Origin: Bacteroidia bacterium
Lineage (GTDB): Bacteria; Bacteroidota; Bacteroidia; J057
Length of the DNA: 64,000 nt
NCBI GenBank assembly: GCA_030430575.1
Contig: JAUIKF010000036.1
Coordinates: forward strand, 23,750-87,749
Direction: 5' to 3'
In this document: positions 18,508 through 27,514 of the stretch, one piece after another
Position numbering within the stretch: the stretch's first letter is position 1
Layout: each line of letters starts with the position of its first letter
Translations under genes and position numbers: made by a program
Notes under the pieces: generated by a model
Database searches by the model: none
Seen by the model: only the letters and a program-made list of their open reading frames with translations
Told to the model about the DNA's origin: nothing

Positions 18508-19786
18508 TTTCCCGAAACAGTTTGAGGGTGGACGTACTAATATCGCGGAAGTAATTAACCGTTATTTGTTTGCTTACGAGGCCATTGAGGACATCGTTGG
18601 CAGCATAAGCGACGGGGACGTGGATAATCTTCAACTGGCCGGCATCTTCTATATGCAGCCCTTTTAGGTGCTGGAGGGCACCGAGCATCTCTGTCTTGGT
18701 GGCAGTTGTGCTGATCTCGAAGAGGTTCTCTGCGCGGTCCTGGCCGAAGTCTTGCATGGCGCCATTATAAAGGGCTTCCCCATTTTTCATGAAGATGATA
18801 TTATCAGCAATGCTTTCCACTTCGTGTAAGTGCTGAGAGGTGACCAAGATCGCCATGGGATTCTGGGCCGAATTGGCGAGGTAGCGCAAATCTTGGAGGA
18901 ATATCTGTTGGGTATTGATGTCGAGGTTGGCGAGGGGCTCATCGATGATGAGCAAGAGCGGCTTCCAGACCAGAGCCCTAGCCAAAGTGAAACGTAGTTT
19001 AAATCCACTCGATACCTCATTCCAAAGTGCTTCTTCATACTTCGTCAGGCCGAGCCTGTGGATGATGAAGTTGACTTGCTCTTCGTTTTGCTGGCCACGG
19101 ATGCCGTGGATAGCGGCACTGAAATGAAGGTTTTCTTTCAGAAAGCCTTGCCAAGGCTTTAGCTGCTGAGGGATATAGGCGATGTGCTGTTTGGTTCGGT
19201 ACCAGTCTCCAGCAGGTACTTGAAAGGCAGGATAAGACATCTCGCCAGCGTCTGCTTCGAGATCACCGGCTACGATACGTAGCAAGGTCGTTTTACCATT
19301 TCCATTTTCCCCGACGATTCCTGTTACCTCTCCCAAACGCAACTCTAAGTCTAGCTCAGGAAGCTGAAAGGTATATTTGGGGGTCCTAAAGGTCTTGCTA
19401 ATGTTTTTCCCAAGAAAAACAGCCTCTCCCTTTTTGACCTGTTGTCTGCCTTTGGTGTGAAAAAACTCACCACCGATCGCATGCCCAGCTTCTTCTCCAG
19501 TCTCACTGATATAGTTTTGCTTCAATAAATGCTGGGAAATATCATTTGTCAAACTCGCAGCACGCATGAGCATGGCGTCCAGTTTGTCCGAAGTGGCAGA
19601 TGCCTGATCGAGGAGGGCATATGCGTTATAGTCGGCACGTAAAGTGATGGCAGCTCGCTTGAGGTTATGTGGAAGGGGAAAGTCTGTGAAAAAATCTAAA
19701 ATTCGACGACTGCTTCGGCTCAAATCTTGCTCGTCAATCAATAATCTCAACTCTTCAAATCGTTCTGAAATATTTTCGTGATTCAT
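18491..19786 (-). CDS. ABC transporter ATP-binding protein with N-terminal helical extension
   Basis: 431 residues. Residues 1-115 form a predicted helical extension not found in standard ABC ATPases. The nucleotide-binding domain follows: Walker A GENGNGKTT (159-167), Q-loop YIPQQ, Walker B LLLIIDEP (277-284), D-loop ANLD and switch His in VTSQHLHEVE. The signature motif is degenerate, VSSGF at 258-262 instead of LSGGQ, although the ALARAL-like helix after it is kept. A C-terminal region (about 350-431) resembles regulatory domains of ABC-2 ATPases. It overlaps the downstream membrane protein gene by 17 bases, consistent with translational coupling. Confidence 0.85.
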   Translation of the reverse strand: MNHENISERFEELRLLIDEQDLSRSSRRILDFFTDFPLPHNLKRAAITLRADYNAYALLDQASATSDKLDAMLMRAASLTNDISQHLLKQNYISETGEEAGHAIGGEFFHTKGRQQVKKGEAVFLGKNISKTFRTPKYTFQLPELDLELRLGEVTGIVGENGNGKTTLLRIVAGDLEADAGEMSYPAFQVPAGDWYRTKQHIAYIPQQLKPWQGFLKENLHFSAAIHGIRGQQNEEQVNFIIHRLGLTKYEEALWNEVSSGFKLRFTLARALVWKPLLLIIDEPLANLDINTQQIFLQDLRYLANSAQNPMAILVTSQHLHEVESIADNIIFMKNGEALYNGAMQDFGQDRAENLFEISTTATKTEMLGALQHLKGLHIEDAGQLKIIHVPVAYAANDVLNGLVSKQITVNYFRDISTSTLKLFRENVKKN

Positions 19787-19943
19787 AGTTGTGGTAAAGT
19801 TGCGGATATTTAGGACAGGATAAAATGGATAAAAAATAGCACAGAGACAAAAGTGAAAGATTCCTACACAATCATGTGGAACCTAGGCAAATGTAGGACA
19901 GTAGATCAGTTTTTTATAAACTCAATCAGGTAGAAATGCGTTT

Positions 19944-19951
19944 TATTTTTG
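19944..19951 (+). promoter_or_regulatory. Possible -7 box for the HtrA protease gene
   Basis: TATTTTTG matches the Bacteroidota TAnnTTTG element 65 bases upstream of the ATG. No convincing -33 TTTG was found. Confidence 0.3.
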
Positions 19952-20015
19952 TCTAGCACATCTTTTTGCTATCTTAAATTAGGAAATTGTTTCAACACTT
20001 AAAATTACTGATCAT

Positions 20016-21500
20016 ATGATGAGGAAGAATATGGCCTTCATACTACTTGGCGGAGCATTTATGCTCGTCTTAGTTGGTTCTATATCAGGGGTGTGGATGT
20101 ATAAATCATTTTTTGAAAAACCCCAATACGTCACCCTGTCTGAAGGCCCTGTGGCTCCTACATTCTCCAAATATACGGAGTCGTCTGAAGATAGTCCCCA
20201 TCCTGGCTTTGTAGAAGCTGTACGGGTAACACGCCCTGCGGTTGTTCACATCAAGTCACGATACGCCCTAAAAAAGAACAATCAGAATTCTGATTTCTTC
20301 AGTAATCCCTTTCGCGATTTCTTTGATGACAATAATGGAGGCGATAGCCCCCAAGGCATGGCCTCTGGATCTGGCGTTCTGATCAGTAAAGAAGGCTACA
20401 TCGCTACCAATAACCACGTCATCGCCGATGCCGATGAGCTGGAAGTCACCCTTTTTGACAAGCGGACCTTCAAAGCGGAAGTCATAGGCGTGGACCCGAA
20501 TACCGACCTTGCCTTGATCAAAATTGATGCCGTGGACGCTCCTTACGTCAGCTTTGGCAATTCCGATAAGGTGCAAGTAGGCGAATGGGTCTTGGCTGTA
20601 GGGAACCCAATGGACCTTACGTCAACGGTGACAGCAGGTATTGTCAGTGCAAAGGGCAGGAATATCAGCCTGCTAGAAGGAGACCGAGGGACAGATCGTG
20701 GCCTGACGATCGAGTCATTTATCCAGACAGATGCAGCCGTCAATAAAGGAAATAGTGGAGGAGCACTCGTCAACTCCTTTGGGGAATTGATCGGTATCAA
20801 TACCGCTATCGCATCGCGCACAGGCTCCTACGCAGGATACTCCTTTGCAATCCCAGCTACGCTGGTGAAGAAAGTCATGGAAGACTTGCTGGCTTATGGA
20901 GAAGTAAGAAGGGGCTTCTTGGGCATTCGCATTCAAGAAATCTCCACCCAGTTGGCCGAAGAACAGGGACTCAAGACCCTGGAAGGTGCCTACATCACTT
21001 CTGTCAACCGCAATAGCGGCGCAGGAGAAGCAGGTATAGAAGCAGGGGATGTCATCACCAATGTTAATGGAATTGTGATTCACAACCCTTCAGAGCTTCA
21101 AGAAGCAGTCAGCCGCTATCGCCCAGGCGATAAAATCAAAATTCAAATCTTGCGAGGGACTGCATCCAAAATACTGGATGTTAACCTCCGTGGTCAGACA
21201 GGAGAAACGACCGTTGCAGCTACAAAAACAGAAACGTCAATGAAAGGAAGCTCCTTCCGTTTACTGACAGCAGAAGAGCGGCGTGAATTAGGGGTAACCT
21301 ATGGCATCAAAGTCGAAGATGCAGGCCCCAAACTGACCCGTGGAGGCGTTCAAGACGGTTTTGTGATTACGGAAGTAAATGGGGAAAAAATGCGGACGAT
21401 TGAGCAGTTTGAGCGCTCCGTCATTGATTCTGGTGACTTTGTCACGATCAAGGGACTCTTCAGCGAAGGCATGAATGCCTCTTATAGCTTTAGCTGGTAA
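20016..21500 (+). CDS. HtrA/DegP-family periplasmic serine protease
   Basis: 494 residues. An N-terminal hydrophobic segment (about 8-28) serves as signal anchor or signal peptide. The trypsin-like domain carries the triad H134 (TNNHVIADAD), D164 (NTDLALIKID) and S247 (NKGNSGGALVN). Two PDZ domains follow (about 290-385 and 405-490). It degrades or refolds misfolded envelope proteins in the periplasm. Size and domain order match DegP/DegQ. Start at 20016 (ATGATG; 20019 is equally possible). It is transcribed alone, divergent from the ABC operon. Confidence 0.94.
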   Translation: MMRKNMAFILLGGAFMLVLVGSISGVWMYKSFFEKPQYVTLSEGPVAPTFSKYTESSEDSPHPGFVEAVRVTRPAVVHIKSRYALKKNNQNSDFFSNPFRDFFDDNNGGDSPQGMASGSGVLISKEGYIATNNHVIADADELEVTLFDKRTFKAEVIGVDPNTDLALIKIDAVDAPYVSFGNSDKVQVGEWVLAVGNPMDLTSTVTAGIVSAKGRNISLLEGDRGTDRGLTIESFIQTDAAVNKGNSGGALVNSFGELIGINTAIASRTGSYAGYSFAIPATLVKKVMEDLLAYGEVRRGFLGIRIQEISTQLAEEQGLKTLEGAYITSVNRNSGAGEAGIEAGDVITNVNGIVIHNPSELQEAVSRYRPGDKIKIQILRGTASKILDVNLRGQTGETTVAATKTETSMKGSSFRLLTAEERRELGVTYGIKVEDAGPKLTRGGVQDGFVITEVNGEKMRTIEQFERSVIDSGDFVTIKGLFSEGMNASYSFSW

Positions 21501-21523
21501 AGCTATAAACCTAACAGCAAAGC

Positions 21524-21666
21524 TGTCATTTCGACCAAAGGGAGAAATCTAACAATATGGGTTAGTATATTCGTCCAAGCATATGGTAGCCAGCTTGTAT
21601 AGCCAAAACAAAAGGGATTGTTAGATTTCTCCTCCCTTCGCAAAGCCTCAGGTCGTCGAAATGACA
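21524..21666. repeat. 143-bp inverted-repeat element between htrA and the M23 gene
   Basis: TGTCATTTCGAC (21524-21535) is the exact reverse complement of GTCGAAATGACA (21655-21666). Inside, GGAGAAATCTAACA (21541-21554) is the exact reverse complement of TGTTAGATTTCTCC (21619-21632). The pattern 'TCATTTCGAC...GGAGAAATCT' is, from memory, a common intergenic repeat in Bacteroidota. It may act as a bidirectional terminator between the convergent genes. Confidence 0.7.
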
Positions 21667-21686
21667 ATTAACATATGAAAACCTTC

Positions 21687-23636
21687 TTAAAAGCGCAGTG
21701 TATACTGCGCTTTTTGCTTATTGCCTGCGCCGTCGAAGACACTGATTTCAAGAATGTGTTCTCCTTTTTCTGGACGCTCTGTCCAGGTATAGGTAAGTCG
21801 ATCTCTGCGGTAGTTGTAGGCAAAAGGAATCCACTTACCATCCAGTGTCGCATAAGTCCGCTTGGAATTGATGCCTGCGAAACTGTCTTCGGCTCGCAAA
21901 GAGATCGTTCGCTGTCCAGTCCCAATGTATCCACCATTCCGGAAGTTGAATGGCCTCACCGTTGGTGGAATACTATCTGTCATTAAACAGAATTCACCAA
22001 ATTCACTTACAGACGCATATATTTCTCCTTGTGCCCCCCAGGTATTTCCCGCAAACTTCCATGCGCCCCGCCTATTGCGTTTAGCTACAACCAGGTATTT
22101 TTTAGGGACATTCGCATCGGGTTTAAAACCTACCATAAAAGGTTTGAGTATGGGGATGTCTGTGCTTCCGATTTCATAGGTCAATGAATAGCTGTTGACA
22201 GATCCAGAGCGCTCAGATACGCGGAGGAAGGTAGGTTGAAAAACAGCGTTATATGGGAAAAAGAGGCGTACTTGCCCTTGATCTATCTGACGACTTTTTT
22301 CTGGACGGATCTCTCCTATCAGATCAGGTGCTATGCTAAAGCGGCCATCTGGACTGAGGATTTCTTTAGGGTAATTGAAGCGATCCATCGGCATCAAAAA
22401 CACGAGCGTTTGCCCATGTTGGTAGGAGGGTTTTTGGGTAAAGAGGGTTCCAGCCTGGGAACGTAGTTTAATCCCTTTCAACAGGTCTTTGCTTGCCTGT
22501 TCAGCCGTAAGCACCAGCACATTTCGTCGCTGTTCCAGACTAAAGCGCGATCCGCTATTGGCTAAGGCAGATGGTTGAAAACCATCTGTGCCATCATCTA
22601 ATTGGAGCTTTGCTTCTACGGTACTTTGGTTGCCATGCAGGTCTTGGAGTTCGAGACGAAGTTGGTGTACATCATGGTCTTTCAACGTTATCACACCGCT
22701 GTTCTTATGCTTTTTATAGGCATGGAAGCGGTTCCCCTCTTCGATATAGGCTCTTTCCAGTCGGCGCCCCGTCTTTTTATAATAGGCATAGTCGATATGC
22801 ATATTGATGTAGCGCGTCTCTTCAAAGGAGAATTTGCCTAAATCCAATTCATAGATCAGTTCATCATCCAGATAAAGTCGTGCATGGTTAATGCCACAGG
22901 GGTTGGGCACTCCCGTCAGGCGATCAATCGCCTGATACTCAAGGCCTACTGGCCCTCGAATGCGGATAGGATTGGGCAAGGTATACCTGCCACTTCCGCC
23001 TGACGGCGCCAGGGTAAGTTTCTTGAACTGTCCATTCACCCGGCTTTCAGCACTGAGGGGTTCCATACCGATCATGCGTACAAGCGGCGGCACCTGGTCC
23101 TTGACCAAGTGTCTATAATAGGCCAAAGCATTCGTGATATGTTCATCGGGATCACGGATTTCGAAGTGCAAATGCGGTGCAGTAGAAGAACCAGAATTTC
23201 CCGAATAGCCGATTAGGGCGCCAGCATCGAATTTAAGTTCTTGGTATGCAGGATACAGGTCCTGTTCGTATTGCTGTGTCTCTTGCTGCCGCGCAGTGAG
23301 GTAGGCTTCTACTTCGGGGGTGAACTTGGAAAGGTGGGCATAAACGGAATAATTTCCGTCGGGATGACGCAAATAAAGGGCTTTGCCAAACCCATAGGGG
23401 CTGACACGCACGCGATAGACATAGCCCGATTCTATCGCGAAGACTGAAGCCCCTTCTTGGCCCCCCGTTTTGATGTCTATCCCAGAGTGAAAGTGGTTGG
23501 AGCGCAATTCCCCAAAAGTGCCTGCGAGTAAATGATACCCATCTAGCGGATAATGATAGGTAGGACTGGGGTCAAAAGCGGGCAACAAGATGCCACTGAC
23601 CGCCAATAGCAACAATAAACGAATCTTAACGGACAT
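21687..23636 (-). CDS. M23-family (LytM-type) metallopeptidase, exported
   Basis: 649 residues. The signal peptide is about residues 1-20. The M23 domain is near the N-terminus, with zinc ligands H50 and D54 (NHFHSGIDIKTG) and the HLH motif (TAPHLHFEIRD, about 155-157), plus VYAHL. Such enzymes cut peptidoglycan peptide bridges or serve as scaffolds for amidases. The long C-terminal part (about 200-649) is beta-rich and not recognised; its last segment (EHILEISVFDGAGN) resembles an Ig-like fold. The upstream FAH gene overlaps its start by 11 bases, so the pair is probably co-transcribed. Confidence 0.88.
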   Translation of the reverse strand: MSVKIRLLLLLAVSGILLPAFDPSPTYHYPLDGYHLLAGTFGELRSNHFHSGIDIKTGGQEGASVFAIESGYVYRVRVSPYGFGKALYLRHPDGNYSVYAHLSKFTPEVEAYLTARQQETQQYEQDLYPAYQELKFDAGALIGYSGNSGSSTAPHLHFEIRDPDEHITNALAYYRHLVKDQVPPLVRMIGMEPLSAESRVNGQFKKLTLAPSGGSGRYTLPNPIRIRGPVGLEYQAIDRLTGVPNPCGINHARLYLDDELIYELDLGKFSFEETRYINMHIDYAYYKKTGRRLERAYIEEGNRFHAYKKHKNSGVITLKDHDVHQLRLELQDLHGNQSTVEAKLQLDDGTDGFQPSALANSGSRFSLEQRRNVLVLTAEQASKDLLKGIKLRSQAGTLFTQKPSYQHGQTLVFLMPMDRFNYPKEILSPDGRFSIAPDLIGEIRPEKSRQIDQGQVRLFFPYNAVFQPTFLRVSERSGSVNSYSLTYEIGSTDIPILKPFMVGFKPDANVPKKYLVVAKRNRRGAWKFAGNTWGAQGEIYASVSEFGEFCLMTDSIPPTVRPFNFRNGGYIGTGQRTISLRAEDSFAGINSKRTYATLDGKWIPFAYNYRRDRLTYTWTERPEKGEHILEISVFDGAGNKQKAQYTLRF

Positions 23637-24237
23637 GAAAATCGAGCATTTTTTTCCCTTCCAAATGGCCTGTGATGTGATCGCCCACCTTGACTGGACC
23701 TACCCCCGCTGGCGTCCCTGTGAAGATCAAGTCTCCTTTGGTCAGGGTGAAAAAGCGAGAGATGTAAGCGATTAGGTATTCAGAACTGTATAGCATATTG
23801 GCGGTGTGGCCTTCCTGGCGGATCTCGCCATTGATTTCGCACGTAAAGCGGATATCCGCCCAATTCGGGAAATGACCTACAGGGAGGAAAGGCGAGATAG
23901 GCGCAGACCCATGAAAGCCCTTGGCCAAGGCCCAGGGCAGGCCTTTTTCCTTGGCTTTTTGCTGCATATCACGCGCCGTGAAGTCTATGCCCAGCGCAAT
24001 GGCGTCCACATAGCCTTTCGCAAATTTCTGGTCAATGAATTTGCCCATTTTCCCTATCCTTAAGACCAATTCACACTCGTAGTGGACGTCTTCGCTGAAC
24101 TCAGGATAGTAGAAGTCCCGATTTTCGCGCAGCAAGGCAGAATCAGGTTTAGTAAAAATGATGGGGTCATCAGGAATCGGATTATTGAGCTCCGCTGCAT
24201 GTTTTGCATAATTCCTGCCTACACAGATGATTTTCAT
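23626..24237 (-). CDS. Fumarylacetoacetate hydrolase (FAH) family protein
   Basis: 203 residues, the short single-domain form of the family. Metal ligands are likely E54 and E56 (VHYECELVLR) and D85 (GIDFTARD). The sequence FTGTPAGVGPVKVGD is also typical. Related enzymes include acylpyruvases and oxaloacetate decarboxylases; the substrate cannot be told from the sequence. The gene overlaps the M23 peptidase start by 11 bases, an unusual pairing of metabolism with wall remodelling that probably reflects shared transcription only. Confidence 0.9.
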   Translation of the reverse strand: MKIICVGRNYAKHAAELNNPIPDDPIIFTKPDSALLRENRDFYYPEFSEDVHYECELVLRIGKMGKFIDQKFAKGYVDAIALGIDFTARDMQQKAKEKGLPWALAKGFHGSAPISPFLPVGHFPNWADIRFTCEINGEIRQEGHTANMLYSSEYLIAYISRFFTLTKGDLIFTGTPAGVGPVKVGDHITGHLEGKKMLDFHVR

Positions 24238-24252
24238 GGTAATTTTGTTAAA

Positions 24253-24433
24253 AGACCGCTCAGGCTCGAAGACTCGCCTTCGCTGCGAGAACCGAGATCG
24301 CTCGCCCCTTCGGGACTCGCTGCGAGACCGCTCGCCTTTCAGGCTCGCTACGAGACAAGAAAAGTGCCTTTAGCCCTTCGACTATGCTCAGGGTAAATCT
24401 CGGAGCGAGGCGAGTCTTCGAGCCGAGCGGTCT
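24253..24433. repeat. 181-bp modular inverted repeat, GC-rich
   Basis: The left arm at 24253-24278 (AGACCGCTC, then A, then GGCTCGAAGACTCGCC) is complementary to the right arm at 24409-24433 with one unpaired base. Between them, short modules such as CTCGCTGCGAG and ACCGCTCG recur in both orientations, and one copy of the CCTTCGACTATGCTCAGGG motif lies at 24375-24393. It lies in the 230-base gap between the FAH gene and a lipoprotein gene whose stop codon abuts further copies of the modules. Confidence 0.65.
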
Positions 24434-24467
24434 CGCCTCTCGCAGCGAGCCCGCAGGGCGAGCGGTC

Positions 24468-24887
24468 TCACTCGTCACAGGCCTCTTTGCTCAGTTCTTG
24501 ATTATCGATTAATTCCTTCATGAGCACCTTCTCTTCGCCGATGAGATAGCCCTCCTCTTGGGTCCAGAGCGTGTATTCTTGTTTGCAATTATAAATAGTT
24601 CGGGGATTATCTGCTTTGTCATAACGGATGAGCCACTGGCCGTTTTCAAGCGCCAGTTGATAAGTGCCCTTGCAGTCTTCTCGGGTGATGGCCTTGCTCA
24701 GGATTCCCGTCTTGTATTTGACGCTGGTGTATGAACTGTCCGTGAGGATGAGTTTATAGTCATCTGCACAGTAAGTGCCGATGATTTTTGCTCGGATCGT
24801 TGCTTCGGAAGGGGCTGAAGGACCGCAAGCGGCAAGCAGCCAGCCGAGGCTTAGGATAATACTCAGTCGCAAAATGTATGAAATCAT
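24468..24887 (-). CDS. Small lipoprotein of unknown function
   Basis: 139 residues. A signal peptide ends in the lipobox WLLAACG, so Cys is about residue 21. The mature protein (about 118 residues) has three further cysteines (GTYCADD, REDCKG, YNCKQE) and one near the end; these could form disulfides. A beta-rich lipocalin-like fold is possible. No family was recognised. The stop lies at the edge of the GC-rich repeat region, so the last residues may have been altered by repeat insertion. Confidence 0.65.
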   Translation of the reverse strand: MISYILRLSIILSLGWLLAACGPSAPSEATIRAKIIGTYCADDYKLILTDSSYTSVKYKTGILSKAITREDCKGTYQLALENGQWLIRYDKADNPRTIYNCKQEYTLWTQEEGYLIGEEKVLMKELIDNQELSKEACDE

Positions 24888-24922
24888 GTGTATGTTGATT
24901 GCTTTGGTGCAAATATAGGGAA

Positions 24923-25013
24923 GAAATGAGTGAATGATAGCAGGTAAGAATGATAGAATGGCAAGAAACTCTTTCTATTCTATCATTCCCTCATCCACTC
25001 ATTCACTCATTTC
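24923..25013. repeat. Inverted repeat of the GAGTGAATGATAG type
   Basis: Left arm 24923-24961 begins GAAATGAGTGAATGATAG; right arm 24975-25013 ends TCATTCACTCATTTC. The arms are imperfectly complementary. The right arm overlaps the last codons and stop of the GGGP synthase gene. A related element occurs at 57801-57910. Confidence 0.65.
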
Positions 25014-25766
25014 TCTCACCAGCCTGGCTTTCGCCATGGCGATTTCTTCCATGAGGGTGCTGTCAGGATCTTTCTCAAAGGCATTGCCTATCACAATCAG
25101 GTCAGCGCCTGCTTCCCACAAGGTGGTCGCTTCATTGGCTGATCGGATCCCTCCGCCCACGATTAAAGGCAGTTTCACAGCCTGGCTTACCGCCTCTACC
25201 ATTTCTGGTGAGATCGTTTTGGCAGCACCACTTCCACCGTCCATGTAAATCAGTCGCATGCCCAGGTATTCTCCTGCGAGGGCTGTACAGAGGGCAATGT
25301 CGGGCTTGTCATGGGGGATAGGCAAGGTTTGGCTAATATAGTTCACTGTGGTGGCCTTTCCTGAGTCTACTAGGATATAGCCCGTAGGGATGACTTCGAG
25401 TTGTGTTTTTCGGAGCAAAGGAGCTGCTAGCACGTGATTCCCGATCAATAGATCAGGGTTGCGACCGCTGATCAGCGAAAGAAAAAGAATGGCATCTGCC
25501 GAAGGTACGATCTGCTGGACACTTCCAGGAAAGAGAACCACAGGGATATCCGTCATGGCTTTTAAGGCAGGGACCAATTCATTGATATGATCATTGGTGA
25601 GGAGGCTGCCGCCCACGAAGAAGAAATGCGCGCCGCAATGTACTGCTTGGGTGACAAGGGGTTCAAGCTGACTGACCTCGACCTTGTCGGGATCAAGCAA
25701 AATGGCAAACCCTTTGGCGTTTTGCGCTTTAAGCGAAGTAAGCTGTTCAGTGATAGGGTGCGGCAT
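24999..25766 (-). CDS. Geranylgeranylglyceryl phosphate synthase family protein
   Basis: 255 residues, a TIM-barrel prenyltransferase of the GGGPS/PcrB family. Diagnostic stretches are FAILLDPDKVE, FFFVGGSLLT, TGYILVDSGKATTV, LIYMDGGSGA and LIVGGGIRS. It joins a polyprenyl diphosphate to sn-glycerol-1-phosphate. Bacteroidota members form a known bacterial branch with GGGPS activity in tested cases; what the product is used for is not settled. The C-terminal EMSE and stop codon lie in the right arm of an intergenic inverted repeat. ATG at 25766 fits the family start (TEQLTSLKAQNAKGFAI). Confidence 0.92.
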   Translation of the reverse strand: MPHPITEQLTSLKAQNAKGFAILLDPDKVEVSQLEPLVTQAVHCGAHFFFVGGSLLTNDHINELVPALKAMTDIPVVLFPGSVQQIVPSADAILFLSLISGRNPDLLIGNHVLAAPLLRKTQLEVIPTGYILVDSGKATTVNYISQTLPIPHDKPDIALCTALAGEYLGMRLIYMDGGSGAAKTISPEMVEAVSQAVKLPLIVGGGIRSANEATTLWEAGADLIVIGNAFEKDPDSTLMEEIAMAKARLVREMSE

Positions 25767-25801
25767 AGGAATTACTAATTAATAAACGGATTCATTATTA
25801 G

Positions 25802-25835
25802 CAAAAAAACAAAGGCCGTCCCAGAAAGGACGGCC
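25802..25835 (-). terminator. Terminator of the POT transporter gene
   Basis: On the minus strand, GGCCGTCC (25835-25828) pairs with GGACGGCC (25821-25814) and is followed by TTTGTTTTTTT. It lies 25 bases past the transporter stop. Confidence 0.85.
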
Positions 25836-25859
25836 GGAGGTATTTAAGGTAGTGAGTGA

Positions 25860-27347
25860 CTATTCTACGCCGTGCATGAGGTTTTTCAGCGGTTTGCTCA
25901 ACACAGCAACCAGTATGGCAAAAACAACTAGCACTAGCCCAATGGTGGTGAAGGTAGAGGTATAATTTGCTAAGCCTTCAGAAGCACTTAGTGCTTCTCC
26001 GCTATCACCATGTCCACCTGTAAGAGCAGCAATTTTACCCCCTACATAGTTGGCGATAGCAAAACTAAGGAACCATGCCCCCATAGCAGTTCCTGCAATG
26101 TTTTTTGGGGCTAACTTAGTAACCATTGACAATCCAATGGGAGATAAAAATAATTCTCCTGTAGTATGTAGTAAATATAAGAATACTAATGTCAATAATG
26201 GTACTTGGAATGCTTCATTTACAAACTGGAGGCCGATTTGAGTAACAAGAAACCCAAGTCCTAGCTGAAGGATACCATAGGCAAACTTCATTGGGATAGA
26301 AGGATTTTTTCCCATTTTCGACAATTTAATCCACATCATAGAGAAAATAGAACCGAAAACGATGATGAAAAAGGGATTGAAAAACTGCGTCATACTTGCG
26401 GGCATTTCCCATCCAAAAATCATTCTATCCACACTCCTATCAGCAAATAGTGTAAGAGAAGTACCTGCTTGCTCGAAACAGGCCCAGAAAGCAATATTAA
26501 TGATCATAAAGATTACCAAGGCAATCATTCTATCTCGCCAAACCCCTACATTTTCAGTCCTATCAGTTTTTGCACCTGCCGAAATCATGGAATATGAAAT
26601 AAACAAGAAAAGGCCTAGGAGGATATAATCCATAAACTCATTGTTCTGAATGAGGATATAACACAGGGGAATTAATAATAAAGAACCAACTGTGATAACC
26701 TGAACAGCATTAAATGACCCTAGCATCTTTTCCTTTCCTGCTTCTCTAATATTTAATCCCGGTGCTGCTGCATAATTATCTCTTCCAAAATAAAATATGA
26801 GTCCACCGACCAACATGCCTAATCCAGCCAAGCCAAATCCATAATGGAAGCCATAAGTCTCTCCCACAAAGGCAACCACCGTAGTAGCTAGGAGTGCTCC
26901 AATATTTATTCCTATATAAAATATCGTAAATCCTGAATCCCGTCTTGGATCTCCGTCTTTATACAATTTACCTACAATGGTGGAAATATTTGCTTTAAAA
27001 TAACCATTCCCAATAATCAATGCCCCCATCCCTATCAACAGCATCTGTTCCGTTCCTCCCAAAATCATAAATTCCCCAATCGCCATTAAGATAGCCCCTA
27101 GGATAACAGCATATCGATACCCCAAAAATTTGTCAGCTAATCTGCCCCCCAAAATAGGCGCTGCATATACCAGTCCAGTATAGGCACCATAAATCAACGC
27201 AGCTTCTGCATCTCCCTTCATCAAGGACTTTACCAAATACAGGGTGAGGAGTGTACGCATGCCATAATAGCAGAAGCGCTCCCACATTTCGGAGAAAAAT
27301 AGGGTCATCAGACCTTTTGGATGACCGGGTAGTAATGAATTACTCAT
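25860..27347 (-). CDS. POT-family proton-dependent peptide transporter
   Basis: 495 residues with about 12-14 transmembrane helices. The family motif ExxERFxYYG is present as EMWERFCYYGMR (residues 20-31), with E20, E23 and R24 as the proton-coupling and salt-bridge residues. The second signature FYIGINIGALLA also fits. It imports di- and tripeptides across the inner membrane using the proton gradient. It has its own terminator and a 167-base upstream gap, so it is monocistronic. This fits a protein-degrading lifestyle together with the S8, S9 and C25 peptidases nearby. Confidence 0.95.
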   Translation of the reverse strand: MSNSLLPGHPKGLMTLFFSEMWERFCYYGMRTLLTLYLVKSLMKGDAEAALIYGAYTGLVYAAPILGGRLADKFLGYRYAVILGAILMAIGEFMILGGTEQMLLIGMGALIIGNGYFKANISTIVGKLYKDGDPRRDSGFTIFYIGINIGALLATTVVAFVGETYGFHYGFGLAGLGMLVGGLIFYFGRDNYAAAPGLNIREAGKEKMLGSFNAVQVITVGSLLLIPLCYILIQNNEFMDYILLGLFLFISYSMISAGAKTDRTENVGVWRDRMIALVIFMIINIAFWACFEQAGTSLTLFADRSVDRMIFGWEMPASMTQFFNPFFIIVFGSIFSMMWIKLSKMGKNPSIPMKFAYGILQLGLGFLVTQIGLQFVNEAFQVPLLTLVFLYLLHTTGELFLSPIGLSMVTKLAPKNIAGTAMGAWFLSFAIANYVGGKIAALTGGHGDSGEALSASEGLANYTSTFTTIGLVLVVFAILVAVLSKPLKNLMHGVE

Positions 27348-27487
27348 TCGTTATATAGATTTAGGTTGATCATAATGTTGGGCATTCTTAGCTAAGCAAA
27401 GCTAGGGTTTTCTCATTCTTTCGCAAAAAACGAAGGCACGAATTTGATTGGGAAGGAGATTTAGCTTGATTCGCAGGCCCCTTTTTG

Positions 27488-27495
27488 TATATTTG
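27488..27495 (+). promoter_or_regulatory. Possible -7 box for the AcpH-like gene
   Basis: TATATTTG matches the TAnnTTTG element 20 bases upstream of the ATG at 27515. That would give a very short leader. Only a weak CTTG lies at the -33 position. Confidence 0.35.
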
Positions 27496-27514
27496 GGCGC
27501 TTTTTTTCCTTGTT

